Of a DNA stretch of 64,000 bases, positions 11,662-33,454 are shown in pieces. Within the stretch, counting starts at the first letter, position 1. Every line of letters starts with the position of its first letter. This DNA is from Populus alba. Its lineage: Eukaryota; Streptophyta; Magnoliopsida; Malpighiales; Salicaceae. Both the position numbers and the translations under genes were made by a program. Under the pieces are notes generated by a model. The model saw nothing but the letters and a program-made list of their open reading frames with translations, searched no databases and had not been told where the DNA came from. The stretch spans positions 21,482,333 to 21,546,332 of the forward strand of contig NC_133293.1 of assembly GCF_005239225.2 (NCBI RefSeq), written 5' to 3'.

Positions 11662-12627
11662 TGATCATTGGATAAAGGCTATTAATTTGTTGGCACATTC
11701 AGCGTTTTGGGAACAAATATATATATATACAAGCAAGGGCCACCTTATGCTTTGCTTGCTGTAATCACTTGTTAATTACCATTGCGAAGGAGAAGGAATA
11801 AAGGAAAGAGCATAAGGGGTAAAAAATAATATATTATAAATAGTAATTAAAGCCATGAAAAAAGAAAAAGAAGAGATTCTTTTGGTTTGTGTTTTTTTTT
11901 TTTTTTTAATTTGGTAGACAAGATTTATTGTTTCCTTGGATTTCATTAGAGGACATAAATGTATTTAATTAGAGAAACAAAGATAGAAATATAAAATAAA
12001 TATATTTTTAGAATAATTCTAACATGAATTGCTGTCTTTTCTATTCTATCACAGCATATTTTTTTTCCTGAGACAATAATTAAATTATCCTAGATTCTAT
12101 AATGTTTTATGTAGTCTAGGAAGGCATCAATAATATGACATTACTTCATTTATAGATAAAAACTTTTAAAAAAATATGATGTTTTTTCTTTCTTACTTTG
12201 CAAATTTAGATGAACAAAGTAGAAGATAATACTACAAAAGAAAAAAAAGAAGAAGAAGAAGAGAAAACTAATGGAGATTGATGTCCATTCCCTTGTATGC
12301 ATCTACAAAACTTAAAAATATTAAAAGCTAGTGATAGAAATTGCATTCATTTTTAGATTTTAAATGAGGAGATATATATACATACTTGGGTGAAATTCTA
12401 AAGAATGATGCTTGATTTATTTTCTTTTTAATGGGCAATCATACTTGTATTTAATTTTAACATGTATGTCTTCTTCAAGTTTTATGAACTCTTCATGAAA
12501 TTAAAGAGAGAGGGAATTGAATAAGAAATCTGTGCTTTGCTTAAATCGATCGAGTAGACTGTAAAGAAGAGATGACGACTGGAGGAGTTCTTGACTAGCA
12601 ACACTGCTGAAAACGTATAAAACTTAA
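11662..12627. other. 5' flank of CBR copy 2
   Basis: This is the shared spacer between CBR and the TPD1-like remnant, matching 18262-19590. It holds a TATA tract near 11717-11729, an A/G-rich run at 12240-12265 and no recognisable gene. Confidence 0.55.
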
Positions 12628-14975
12628 AAAAAATTCTACGGATGACTTAACATGTGGCTGAGACAACTGGAGGGGGGTATTGCTTGGTTTGCGTATCTGA
12701 AGGAGAGATCTGCACTGGGAGCTACTGCTCTTCCGTCGTTGACCAGACAGTCATCCACGGCAATGCGCTCAATATCTTAAAATGATATTATTTTAGATTT
12801 TTTTAAAATAATTCTTGATTTTAAAATGCTCAAATCTAAATTGAGTTTGATTATATCAATCGAATTATAAATCCACTTGTTATAACATCTAGATTCGGGC
12901 AAGGTCAATGTTAAAATTTATTTTTAGTTGGCATTAACATGTCTTTTTATATTTTATTAGCTCACGTGATTCTTGATTTATTAGATTTAATGTATGTGTT
13001 GCTACCCAATTTTTGAACCATATTTTTATAATTTTTTATAAAAATCCAAAAATAGAGAAAAAAACATCGAAAATCCAAAAAATATGTTTTAAATATATTT
13101 TCATCATTTTAGCATTTTCAACGTCGTCTAAAAAAGAATTTAAATTTTTAAAGGTCTTTCGAACGCGTTTGACTTTTCACGCGTCATTTTTAAAATCATT
13201 GATTTTTCTCATCGAGTCGACGTTGATATTGCTCGTTTTTTAAAAAATACAAAAAAATCAAAAAATCAAAATTTATATTAAAAAAAAAGTTGAGGGATCA
13301 AGTTGGGAGACCTAGCAACATATTTGCCTATAAATAGTAGTTTCCAACACTTGCATAGGAAGGGGTAATTTTGCAAAATAAAAAAAATCCAAAAAAAACC
13401 CTAAAAGCTAGAACTTTTTCTTCACCCTCACAAAAACTAGCTAGCGGCGCCTCCTCCCACTGGTTTTGAATTTTCTTCCCCGGGGTCCTTGGATTTTGCT
13501 CTCTGGTACCCCCCACCATTTCAAATCCCCACATTTTACCATACCGTTCACCATCTCCTCCTCCCTTTTGCCAAAAGTAAAACAGAGCCAAACACAGCCC
13601 CGAACCCCTTCCTTTTGATTTTCTTCTTCCTCAGCCGCCGGACACAAGCCTCACCCTTCAGCCTCCCTACACACAGACCTTCAGCCATGCCTCCATCTTC
13701 ACAGTTGCCCCCCTCTCTTTGAAATCAAACCATAACAGCCACAAACCAGCTTCTCTAGGCACAAGGCCACGACAAACCTTTCCCTCTCTCGGTTCCTCCA
13801 GAAACAGAGGGCGGCCGTTGCCTCCATAGTCCCCGCCATTTCCAGCTTCGCCCGACAAAAACCGGCCGCCGCTCCTTTCATCTATGGACCGAACACAGCG
13901 ACAACCCTCGTTGTCTTCTTCAGCTGCTCCCGTCTCAACCAGCACCGGCAGCTGCACAGACACGACCGAAGCTCAACTGCCGGCCGCCCCTTGGACATAC
14001 CGTCAGCCACCTGAACAGAGAAGGTGAAAGAAAAGGAAAAGAACAGACCCGAAAGAAGCCGATCTGAAGAAGGAGAATAAAGAGCAGATCGGAGAAGGAG
14101 AAAACAAAATAAAAACAACTGCTTGTTGCGTTTCTTGGCTTTGCAAGTGACGTTACTTCTCACCGCTGGTGCAGAAGGGGAGAGGAGGAGAAAACGACTC
14201 AGAGCCACCCATCTCTCAGGTTGTGCTCGCGGCGGCGAGTGAGCCCACGCACCGTTAGTGGTGGCGGCGCGTGGAGGAGGAGAATTTAAAGAAGAATTTA
14301 ATATTTTAATTGGATCACGGTCGAGAATTATTAACTTATATGTAAGTTGTATTTCTAATATCCAATGAAAAGACAATTATTAAAACATCTTTAACGCATC
14401 AAAGCCACGAAATAGCTTACCCCAGGTAGGGTGCGTTAGGAATACTAATACATTTCCTAACCACAACCAGTTCCTTACCCGCGAATCTTTGACAAGACCA
14501 GTGTATCCGGTTTCCTAGTAACCTTCAATAAATTACTAGGTGACGACTCCAACGAACCAAGTCCAAGCAAACCACACTGGAAAAAAATCGTCAGCCGATA
14601 CCGCGTGGATTTTCTGACGTCCGACAATATGCATTAACTTTTTGATCTATAATTTTTTTTATTTCAAAAAAATTACTGCAAACATTTGTGCATTCATTTT
14701 TTTTTTTAGATTAAAAAACTTTGACAGAGGTGAGAAAAAAAAGGTTTCATATTTAATTATCTTAACATTCAGTTTTTGTTAAGGAAAATGCCCTGGAAAC
14801 ATGGTAATTCAATTAATCCATAGATTATATTAGGTAAAGGGAAAAGGTAACGGTTAAAAAAAGAATAAAACCTTGAAAGAAGTCGTCGATCCCCTCATGT
14901 AACATTACCTTCATGAGAAGAAAGCAAGAGCAGAGCAGTCATGAATGAGACCACAACAAGAACTGAACCTCTCAT
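12628..14975 (-). pseudogene. TPD1-like secreted-protein gene, unit 2 copy, broken by deletion, frame changes and a solo LTR
   Basis: Exon 1 (14975-14909) still encodes a signal peptide starting MRGSVLVVVSFM and ends at a GT donor after HE. The exon-2 remnant (about 12775-12628) still contains IAVDDCLVNDGRA and YAN, the TPD1 C-terminal signature. Against unit 3 it has lost the sequence encoding the helix and Cys before PEIFRR, has indels within YANTKQYPL that shift the frame, and has no proper start to the exon. A 1.63-kb LTR interrupts the intron. Its TATA box (15057-15065) reads TATCTAAAG where unit 3 has TATATAAAG. TPD1 proteins are secreted ligands for the EMS1 receptor kinase in anther cell fate. 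Confidence 0.75.
12997..14626. mobile_element. solo LTR (1630 bp), probably Ty3/gypsy
   Basis: The insert opens TGTTGCTACC and ends CCGACA, giving TG..CA termini. It is flanked by GTATG (12992-12996) and ATATG (14627-14631), a 5-bp target-site duplication with one mismatch. The paralogous unit has a single GTATG at 20051-20055 with the same outer flanks, so this is a filled site. It holds a TATA box (TATAAATAG, about 13330) followed by a GC-richer zone (13440-14280), consistent with U3 then R/U5. No pol or gag is present. The gypsy assignment rests on LTR length and style and is tentative. Confidence 0.8.
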
Positions 14976-15056
14976 CTTGAATGTGCTAACAACAACGCAG
15001 GCAAGAACTGAGCTTAAACTTGATCATGAGATGAATACTCCTGGAGATGTCTCTGT

Positions 15057-15065
15057 CTTTAGATA
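15057..15065 (-). promoter_or_regulatory. degenerate TATA box of the unit 2 TPD1-like pseudogene
   Basis: It reads TATCTAAAG on the minus strand. The unit 3 counterpart at 20548-20556 reads TATATAAAG in the same context, about 80-90 bp upstream of the start codon. Confidence 0.5.
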
Positions 15066-15309
15066 GCAAGCACGTATGCGGTATGTGATTGGGGCCTTGA
15101 AAAAAGAAATCTCATCATTTTGGGGTTTCCAATTTTATTAGCATTTTAAGCAATATTACTATAGAAAATCTAGGAATTCATCATCAACTTACCCTGATTC
15201 TGATGAAATTCGTCAGCTATGACAAATATGGGTGTCCGAAATCTTCCAAGCCCAAGCACGAATAGCGGACGGGGGAGGTCATGCGTGAATGGAGACTGCG
15301 TATCGGATG

Positions 15310-15480
15310 TTTTTTGCCATATAGAGTTGATATTTAAGTGTTTGGGAGGTGGGTAGTTAGTTCATCTTTTTAAAAGTATTTTTTATTTTAAGATATATTA
15401 AAATAATATATTTTTTTTATATCAATATATCAATAATTTAAGAATATAAAAAAATTAATTTAGATAAGTATTTGAAAACA
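15310..15480. repeat. junction between repeat units 2 and 3
   Basis: Similarity between unit 2 (about 8866-15310) and unit 3 (about 15471-20795) stops here on the unit 2 side and restarts near 15471. The junction is AT-rich and lies against a MITE-like element. Confidence 0.55.
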
Positions 15481-15670
15481 TGGTTGTATTTGTATTTTTT
15501 AAAAAATATTATTTTTAATTTTTGTTAAAAATTAAAAAAAATTATATTTTAAATCGTTTTGATGTGCTGACCTCAAAAATTATTTTTTTAAAATAAAAAA
15601 ATATTATTTTAATGCATTTCGACACGAAAAGCACTTTGAAAAACAACCGCAACCACAACCACACTTCCAA
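15471..15670. mobile_element. MITE-like element, paralogous to the one at 8866-9065
   Basis: It has the same ends (TTTGAAAACATGGTTGTATT and CACACTTCCAAA) and the same core. The following sequence CTTGCTGGTTGGACATTAG also matches, so the element was duplicated with the unit. Confidence 0.6.
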
Positions 15671-16142
15671 ACAGACTTGCTGGTTGGACATTAGTCATTT
15701 TCATATTACCGGTTGCCTGATGGATTAATAAATCGATGATAAAATATTAGAGATTTGGGTTAGTTTAATTATTATTTTTATCAATTCAACATTATATAGT
15801 TTTTAATTCAATATCTTGATTGAGTTTGGCTAGATACAATAAGCCAAAACACTTAAAATTAAGATCTGACTTGTATTGAGAATTTACAAAATAAAGTAAA
15901 CAAATTATACCAAGTTAAATAACAATATCTTTATTAAAATATTTTATATTTGATTATGGACCCGTGCTAGGGTTTGAATCAAATTTCTTTTTACAAACAA
16001 ACCTCGCATGAGGATAGGTTTACGCTGACAAATGGCAACTAACAGGTGACAAACCCTAGTTGGTTCCAATTTACTTTGCAAGTCTTCTTGATGAGACGAG
16101 AAAGCTAGATAAAATACATATTCGGGAATACATCATGATAAA

Positions 16143-16614
16143 TTAGAACTCATATTGCATGGAGGATGTGTATCCAAGTGCATTAAGATGAGCTGCCATG
16201 GCCTCGTTCATGCCTGGTGGCCCGCACCTCAATATCTGTAATTTGAAGAATATTTGATAGTTGTAGCCCAATTAGAAAATTGTTTTCATCCAGGAAACCA
16301 CATCTTGCTATAAATAAATATATATAAAAAATAAAAAATGACCTGGATGTCAGGGGCAGGAGGTGGGCAGTGATTTTGAATCATTTCTTTGGATACATGA
16401 CCACTACCACCGGTCCATGCTTCAGGAGGCTGCCAAAAATATTCGAAGAGTATAATGACAATCAATGCTAATAACAATATATAGTTGTGACGTGAAAATC
16501 TATATGAACACTCACCTGACTGAGGACATAATAAATTTTGAAACGATCGGGGAATTTGCTAGCGAACTCATCTAGATCTCCCTGCACAAAATCCACAATT
16601 TCAACATTTCAAAC

Positions 16615-16665
<51 letters not shown>

Positions 16666-17398
16666 CCTAGATTTATTTATAGATATATTTATACATGTTA
16701 TTAAACTTGTTCTAATTAGACAAGTTAAAATTGATCTAATAAATTTAGTGAATGAATTCAGATGAAAACGATGTTGTTTTTATTGACTTAAATAACTCAA
16801 TTTTTATTGGTTCAAATAGCTCAATTGGAATTGTTTAACCCGTCACCCAATTCGCGAGCCGTTTAATTACTTTGCATAGATGTAATGTAATAACAAGAAG
16901 CAAAGTGAAATGCAAGGGTTACCTTGAGAAGAATATCTTCAAATGTGGAATTGGCATAAATAAGATGCACAATGGTTTTGTCTTCTGGGTTCTCTAATAT
17001 GGCTCTAGTAAGCTGCATCCAGAAAACAACAAGAGTTAATTCATATCAATAAAACTAAAATTTCACTCGAACAAGGAATTTACTGAAGATCTTTCAATGG
17101 TCATCGATCACGCCTGGACCTGGAACATTGGGGTGATTGCACTGCCTCCGGCGATCATTCCGAACGCCCGAACTTGGCCAGGTTTGTAATTGAACGGGAC
17201 CTTAAAAGCCTAAGAACACAAACCAAAAAAAAAAAAAAATCAGTTTAATAGTTCAAACAAATGAGGGTATATATGTACGCACCTGAGGTCCCTTTACTGC
17301 TAGATAATCCCCTTCACGCATCTCCCTAAAATGGTTTGACATCTTTCCTTCTGGATACATCTACTTGGAGAAAACATTAAATCACGCATTAGTTTGTG

Positions 17399-17443
<45 letters not shown>

Positions 17444-18261
17444 CTCGAAAAAGATTTGGATTTGGATGGAGGGAATATTTACTTTTACAACTAGTTCAAA
17501 GTAACCAAGTTGAGAATCCAAAGTGATAGGTGTATATGATCTTATAACTTCTTGACCTTCAAGGTCCTTTCCCCTGCTCAGCAAAAATAAACATGTAATA
17601 TTAATTAGAAAAAAAAAATACTATATATGATCATCCTATTGTTCAGCTATTTTTATATTTACTATCGGTATTTTTTAAAATTATAGTTTACATCCTAAAT
17701 TTTGTTATTCCTTTAATAGTTTATATCTTAAATCATCCTATAGCTTAGTCTGTTTTACAATTACCGAGTACATAAACAGTAAATTTTAAAAACACGAAGG
17801 GTGAGTATAAAAACAACTAAACTATAGGATTTTCAGCGTAGTTTTCCCACCGAATTGATGATCCATCCGTAAATTGATAATATATATGGAAAATGACAGA
17901 GTTAAGGGACATTTTGAACCTGCAAAGAACGTAAGATACAGGAGGAAGACCCAACAGTGATTTGGGTGTAGGAAGAGAAAATCTAAACCTCGCAACATCA
18001 GGGCTAATTTGTGTCTTCTTAATTAGCTTGAATTCTTTGAATTTCTGAGGGTCTAAGCAGCCTGAAAGCAAGAAAAAACAACGTTAGCATCCATGAAAAA
18101 CACAAAACATGGCGTTAAACATGAACCAAGAGGTGCAAGACCACACCTTTGGGTTTTCTGCTGAGAAAATAATAAGAAGAAGCTGCAGCGATGGCGGCGA
18201 CTGAAAATATAGCAACGAGAACACCAAGAACATCAGCATTGGGCATTGCCATGAAATCCAT
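16143..18261 (-). CDS. NADH-cytochrome b5 reductase-like, tandem copy 3 (280 aa, 9 exons)
   Basis: Exons (minus): 18261-18147, 18061-17920, 17573-17483, 17360-17283, 17200-17120, 17012-16923, 16581-16516, 16429-16343, 16235-16143. These total 843 nt, all open. It shares the [11 protein letters not shown] and VPFNY changes with copy 2, so those arose before the second duplication. It keeps RSYTPIT. It alone carries GGSAITP where copies 1 and 2 have GGSGITP, replacing a glycine of the nicotinamide-nucleotide loop. The anchor and CGPPGM are intact. NADH use may be altered; expression cannot be judged from sequence. Confidence 0.88.
16616..16663. repeat. compound (TA)n(TG)n(AG)n microsatellite in CBR copy 3 intron 7
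   Basis: TA, then GTGTGT, then GAGAGA tracts run without a break. Copy 2 has only a short version at 10009-10022, so the array expanded after duplication. Confidence 0.85.
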
Positions 18262-19590
18262 TGATTGGATAAAAGCTATTAATTTGATGGCACATTCAGC
18301 GTTTTGGGAACAAATATATATATACACAAGCAAGGGCCACCTTATGCTTTGCTTGCTGTAATCACTTGTTAATTACCATTGCCAAGGAGAAGGAATAAAG
18401 GAAAGAGCGTGAGGGGTAAAAAATAATATATTATAAATAGTAATTAAAGCCATGAAAAAAGAAAAAGAAGAGATTCTTTTGGTTTGTGTTTTTTTTTTTT
18501 TAATTTGGTAGACAAGATTTATTGTTTCCTTGAATTACATTAAAGGACATAAATATATTTAATTAGAGAAACAAAGATAAAAATATAAAATAGATATAAT
18601 TTTACAATAATTGTAAAATGAATTTCTATCTTTCCTATGCTGTGTCACAGTGCTATTTTTTTTTTTCCGAGACAATAATTAAATTATCTTAGATTCTATG
18701 ATGTTTTATCTAGTCTAGGAAGGCATCAATAATATAACATTACTTCATTTATAGATAAAAACCTTTTAAAAAATATATGATGTTTTTTTTATTGAAAATG
18801 TTTTTTTTCTTACCTTGCAAATTTAGATGAACAAAGTTGAAGATAATACTATAAAAGAAAAAAGAAAAGAGAGAGAGAGAGAGAGAACTAATGGAGATTG
18901 ATGTCCATTCCCTTGTATACATCTACAAAACTTAAAAAATATCGTAACATGATTAAAAGCTAGTGATAGAAATTGCATTCATTTTTAGATTTTAAATGAG
19001 GCGATATATATACACACATGCTTGGGTGAAATTCTATAGTATAATGCTTGATTTATTTTTCTAAAATATGTTAAGTTAATTAGATTATATTCAGTCAATT
19101 CTTCTACAAATTAATTTAAAATTTAGGTTAAATAAAATATCAGATTAGAAAATTTTAAAATTAACCTATTAAATCGAGTTTAATAATAATACCAAATAGT
19201 TTTTATAACTTAAATATTTTTTATATTAATTTTTTTTAATTCGATGCAGCATATAAACTAGGATATACATACAACATCACACGAAGAAAATTATATAAGC
19301 GATGGAATTTTTGTGAGTTATCGTGTATGTATCTTGACATGCCATTATTGAATGGAAATTAAGCATCAAGAAACAAAAAATGGGCAATCAGACTTGTATT
19401 TTTAACATGTATGTCTTCTTCAAGGGTTATGAACTCATCATGAAATTAAAGTGAGAGGGAATTGAATAAGAAATCTGTGCTTTGCTTAAATCGATCGAGT
19501 TGACTGAAAAGAAGAGATGACGACTGGAGGAGGGCTTGACTAGCAACAGTGCTGAAAACGCATAAAGCTAAAAAAAATTCTACGGATGAC
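18262..19590. other. 5' flank of CBR copy 3
   Basis: This spacer matches 11662-12627 with indels. It includes a GA run near 18870-18886 and about 400 bp (19040-19440) present here but shorter in unit 2. No gene was recognised. Confidence 0.5.
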
Positions 19591-20468
19591 TTAACATGTG
19601 GCTGAGACAACTGGAAGGGGGTATTGCTTGGTGTTGGCGTATTTGACGGAGAGCGCTGCACCGGGAGCTAGTGCTCTTCCGTCGTTGGCCAGGCAGTCGT
19701 CCACGGCAATGCGCCTGAATATCTCAGGGCTAACAAGGATGGCGGAGCTGAAGGACTTACAGTTGAGATGGATATCAGCAATGTGTACTTGGGTCACCAG
19801 GTCTTATTGGACTAATACGTGGATCACCAGGCTAACATGATCAATAACTTTTATTTAAAAAAGAAAATTTCTTGGTTTTAACATGATCAAATCTGAGTTG
19901 AGTTTATTTATGTCAATCGAATTATGCATCCACATGTTATATTATCATCCAGGTTTGACAGCATAAACGTTAAAATTTATTTTTTAATGGGCATTAACAA
20001 GTCTTTTTATATTTTATTAGCGTCTGTGTTCTTGATTTATTAGATTTAATGTATGCATTAACTTTGTGATTTATAATTTTTTTTATTTCAAAAAAGTTAA
20101 TGGTAACATTTGCGCATTCTTTTTTTTTTATATATTAAAAAACTTTTCTAGCGTGATGCCGGCCGGCCGGCCAACTAGTGCAATGTCCGGAATACACGAC
20201 AACAAATGCAAAACTTTGACAGAGGTGAGAAAAAAAAGGTTTCATATTTAATTATTTTAACATTCAGTTTTTGTTAAGGAAAATGCCCTGGAAACATGGT
20301 AATTCAATTAATCCATAGATTATATTAGGTAAAGGGAAAGGGTAACGCTTTGAAAGAAGAAAACCTCGAAAGAAGTCGTCGATCCCCTCATGTAACATTA
20401 CCTTCATGAGAAGAAAGCAAGAGCAGAGCAGTCATGAATGAGACCACAACAAGAACTGAACCTCTCAT
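19591..20468 (-). pseudogene. TPD1-like secreted-protein gene, unit 3 copy, shortened
   Basis: Exon 1 (20468-20402) encodes a hydrophobic signal peptide (MRGSVLVVVSFMTALLLLSS) and ends HEG at a GT donor in phase 1. Exon 2 (to the stop at 19593-19591) encodes VHIADIHLNC, SPEIFRRIAVDDCL and YANTKQYPLPVVSATC, which fit the C-terminal half of TAPETUM DETERMINANT 1 proteins. The family's first half (a CxxxDI segment and a VEIxNxC segment) is missing, and a TAA stands in frame just upstream. An AG at about 19806 could join both exons into a short open frame, so a truncated secreted peptide cannot be excluded. A TATA box and the start context are intact. Confidence 0.7.
20156..20220. other. GC-rich segment unique to repeat unit 3
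   Basis: About 70 bp, including the GGCCGGCCGGCC run, lie between two copies of AAAACTTT. Unit 2 has one AAAACTTT and nothing else at the matching place (near 14720). It is either lost from unit 2 by recombination between the 8-bp repeats or gained in unit 3. Confidence 0.6.
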
Positions 20469-20547
20469 CTTGAATGTGCTAACAACAACGCAGGCAAGAA
20501 CTGAGCTTAAACTTGATCATGAGATGGATACTCCTGGAGGTGTCTGT

Positions 20548-20556
20548 CTTTATATA
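20548..20556 (-). promoter_or_regulatory. TATA box of the unit 3 TPD1-like gene
   Basis: TATATAAAG on the minus strand lies about 80 bp upstream of the start codon at 20468. Confidence 0.55.
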
Positions 20557-21326
20557 GCAAGCACGTATACGGTATGTGATTGAGGCCTTGAAAAATGAAA
20601 TCTCATCATTCTGGGGTTTCCAATTTTATTAGCATTTTAAGCAATATTACTGTAGATAATCTAGGAATTCATCAACTTACCCTGATTCTGATGAAATTCG
20701 TCGGATTTGACAAATATAGGTGTCCGAAATCTTCCAAGCCCAAGCACGAATAGCGGACGGGGAGGTCATGCATGAATAGACTGTGCATCGGATTTCTATC
20801 TTTTTTTCCCATAAACAGCTCCTTGCCTACTTACCTAGAAATCGCAAAAAAACCACTCATGACTCTTTATTATTTTCATTTCTACTCAACTATTCCATGA
20901 AGTTTCAAGCAGTCATGTAGTATTAATATCATGAATTCTTCAAGTAAAAAGTACAGAAATTCTTGGTCAAATTTCAACAGGGCTTAAGGCCCAACATGAG
21001 CCAGACAGCTAGTTTCCACTTTCCACTGCTTTCAACATGGAGCAAATAAATGATATGAACATAATTTTTTGATATGATAATGGTCTCATAAGGCTGCAGA
21101 TCAAGGGTGTGCTCCAGCTATGATCTTCAGAGGTTTAGATCAGTGATCCAAAAAGTTAGCAATGATCAAGCTAACAAGCTAGCACCAACACTGTCTAACC
21201 CATATTACCTTTTGTACTCTAATAATAATTAACAGTAGAAAGCCAACTAAGTTTTCATGGTAGCACGAAGAAGATTAACCCAAGATCCAATTGCACATGA
21301 CATATACAAGTGATCCCCAGAATTTG
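20557..21326. other. spacer and probable GYRA 3'UTR
   Basis: The unit 3 repeat ends near 20795. The rest, up to the GYRA stop, is non-coding and likely includes the gyrase 3'UTR. Confidence 0.5.
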
Positions 21327-31954
<10,628 letters not shown>

Positions 31955-33454
31955 GCCATGGAAGAAGCGGAAAGATTGGGAAAAGAAATGAAGGGTTTGG
32001 GTTTCTTTGGGGCTTTTTTTAGGGTTTAAGGATGTTTTTTGTCTCTCCGGATGCGTTGGGGATTGTGCAAAGTTGTCTTTTTGTTGGGTTCTTGCGCGCC
32101 AAGTTGTTTTTGGATATTGGATTGTTTTTAGTCCCTAATTTTGTAATGTGATTGTAGCTTGGTTTCTTAGCTTTAACAACAAATTAGAATATGTTTAATA
32201 TTTTTTAATTAAAAATAAATTAAAATATATTTTTTAAATATTTTATACAATCACATTAAAATAATTAAAAAACACATAAAAATATATTCAATTAATATAT
32301 TTTCATATGAAATGCTAAGTTACTATCCATAACTTTATCTCTTAAAAAAATACCAAGTCTAGTCTACCTATATTTGAAGTATAATTATAATTGCAGATTT
32401 GGAGTTGATGCAGAGGAGGGCTCGGGTAACATGCTAGGAGGATCGACCTAAAAAAATTTAAAGGATTAAAATGATATTATTTATAAAAATAATCAATGAA
32501 TAAAAAATTAGAATTTTACCTGTCAACAAGTTAATCTAAATTTTTAATTTGACCAATTAAATCTTTTTTTATATATTTTTTTTTCAATTCATAAGTTAAC
32601 TCGCTTCACTAGGTTAGTTCAAGTTATATAATCATGCTATAACCCGATTCAAGTTAACTAGATATGATCTAATCAATTTAGCAAATTAATTGATCATCAA
32701 GTGGATACTTAATTTAATTTTAAAAAAAATTATTAAAATAATATTTTAATTGATATAGGCATTAGCTTAAATATGTTTGTTTGAGATTATAGTTGTGATT
32801 GCAGTTCAAAATACTTTTTATTTAAAAAATACATTAAAATATATATATTTTTTAAATCAATACATTAAAATAATTAAAAAAATATATAAAAAATAATTTT
32901 TACAAAATAAAATTAAAGATTTTAAAAATATGAGTTCAATCGTGTTTTTAATTGGTGATAGATGAGAGTATATTTTCCTTGTTGATTGATTATTTAAAAA
33001 AAAAAAACCATGGCAAAATTGTTTTTATACAAACACATCGATTCAAAGCGACACAGGACAATTAATAAAGTATTGGTTTAGCGGTTAAGACACTGTTATA
33101 TTTCTATAAAAATAAAAATACAAGTTTGATTTCTAAAAAATACACTTACTGAGAGGGATAGTTACCTGAGTGAAAAAAAAAAAAAAAAACGAAACCGGAC
33201 AACACAAGACCAAACCCAACAGCTAACTCACTTTCTGCAAATATACCACAAAAACTTTTTGTCTTAACACAGACGTTCCCATGTCCCCATCATTATCAAC
33301 GAACATACCTTAAAAACACACACACAGAGAACACTATCCTCTTCACTTGATTCAATCTTATCTTACATTGGAAAGTAAAAAACTTTGTTGCCCATTTCAC
33401 CTGTTTAATTCTTTTTTTTTTAATTCACAGCAATTGTTAAAGAACCAAGAAAGA
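31955..33454. other. divergent intergenic region between GYRA and the 593-aa gene
   Basis: About 1.5 kb lies between two divergently transcribed genes. It contains MITE-like AT-rich segments (about 32160-32290 and 32770-32940), a SINE (33062-33189) and, next to the right-hand gene, a probable 5'UTR. Confidence 0.6.
33062..33189 (+). mobile_element. SINE-like retroelement (about 128 bp) with A tail
   Basis: The body starts with an A-box-like TAGCGGTTAAGA (33080-33091) and has a B-box-like AAGTTTGATTTC about 40 bp on. It ends in a run of 18 A. It is flanked by 13-bp repeats, CGACACAGGACAA (33049-33061) and CGAAACCGGACAA (33190-33202), which match at 11 of 13 positions, as expected for an L1-type target-site duplication. 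Confidence 0.65.

Noticed and set aside
13882..14376. 164-codon minus-strand frame and neighbouring frames at 13328-13963
   Set aside because: They lie wholly inside the solo LTR, in its GC-richer R/U5-like zone. They have low-complexity content and no family similarity; treated as chance.
33347..33454. Upstream extension of the 593-aa protein to 33347
   Set aside because: That codon is not ATG. The stretch looks like leader with a T run and possible acceptor, and the ATG at 33455 is the first in frame.
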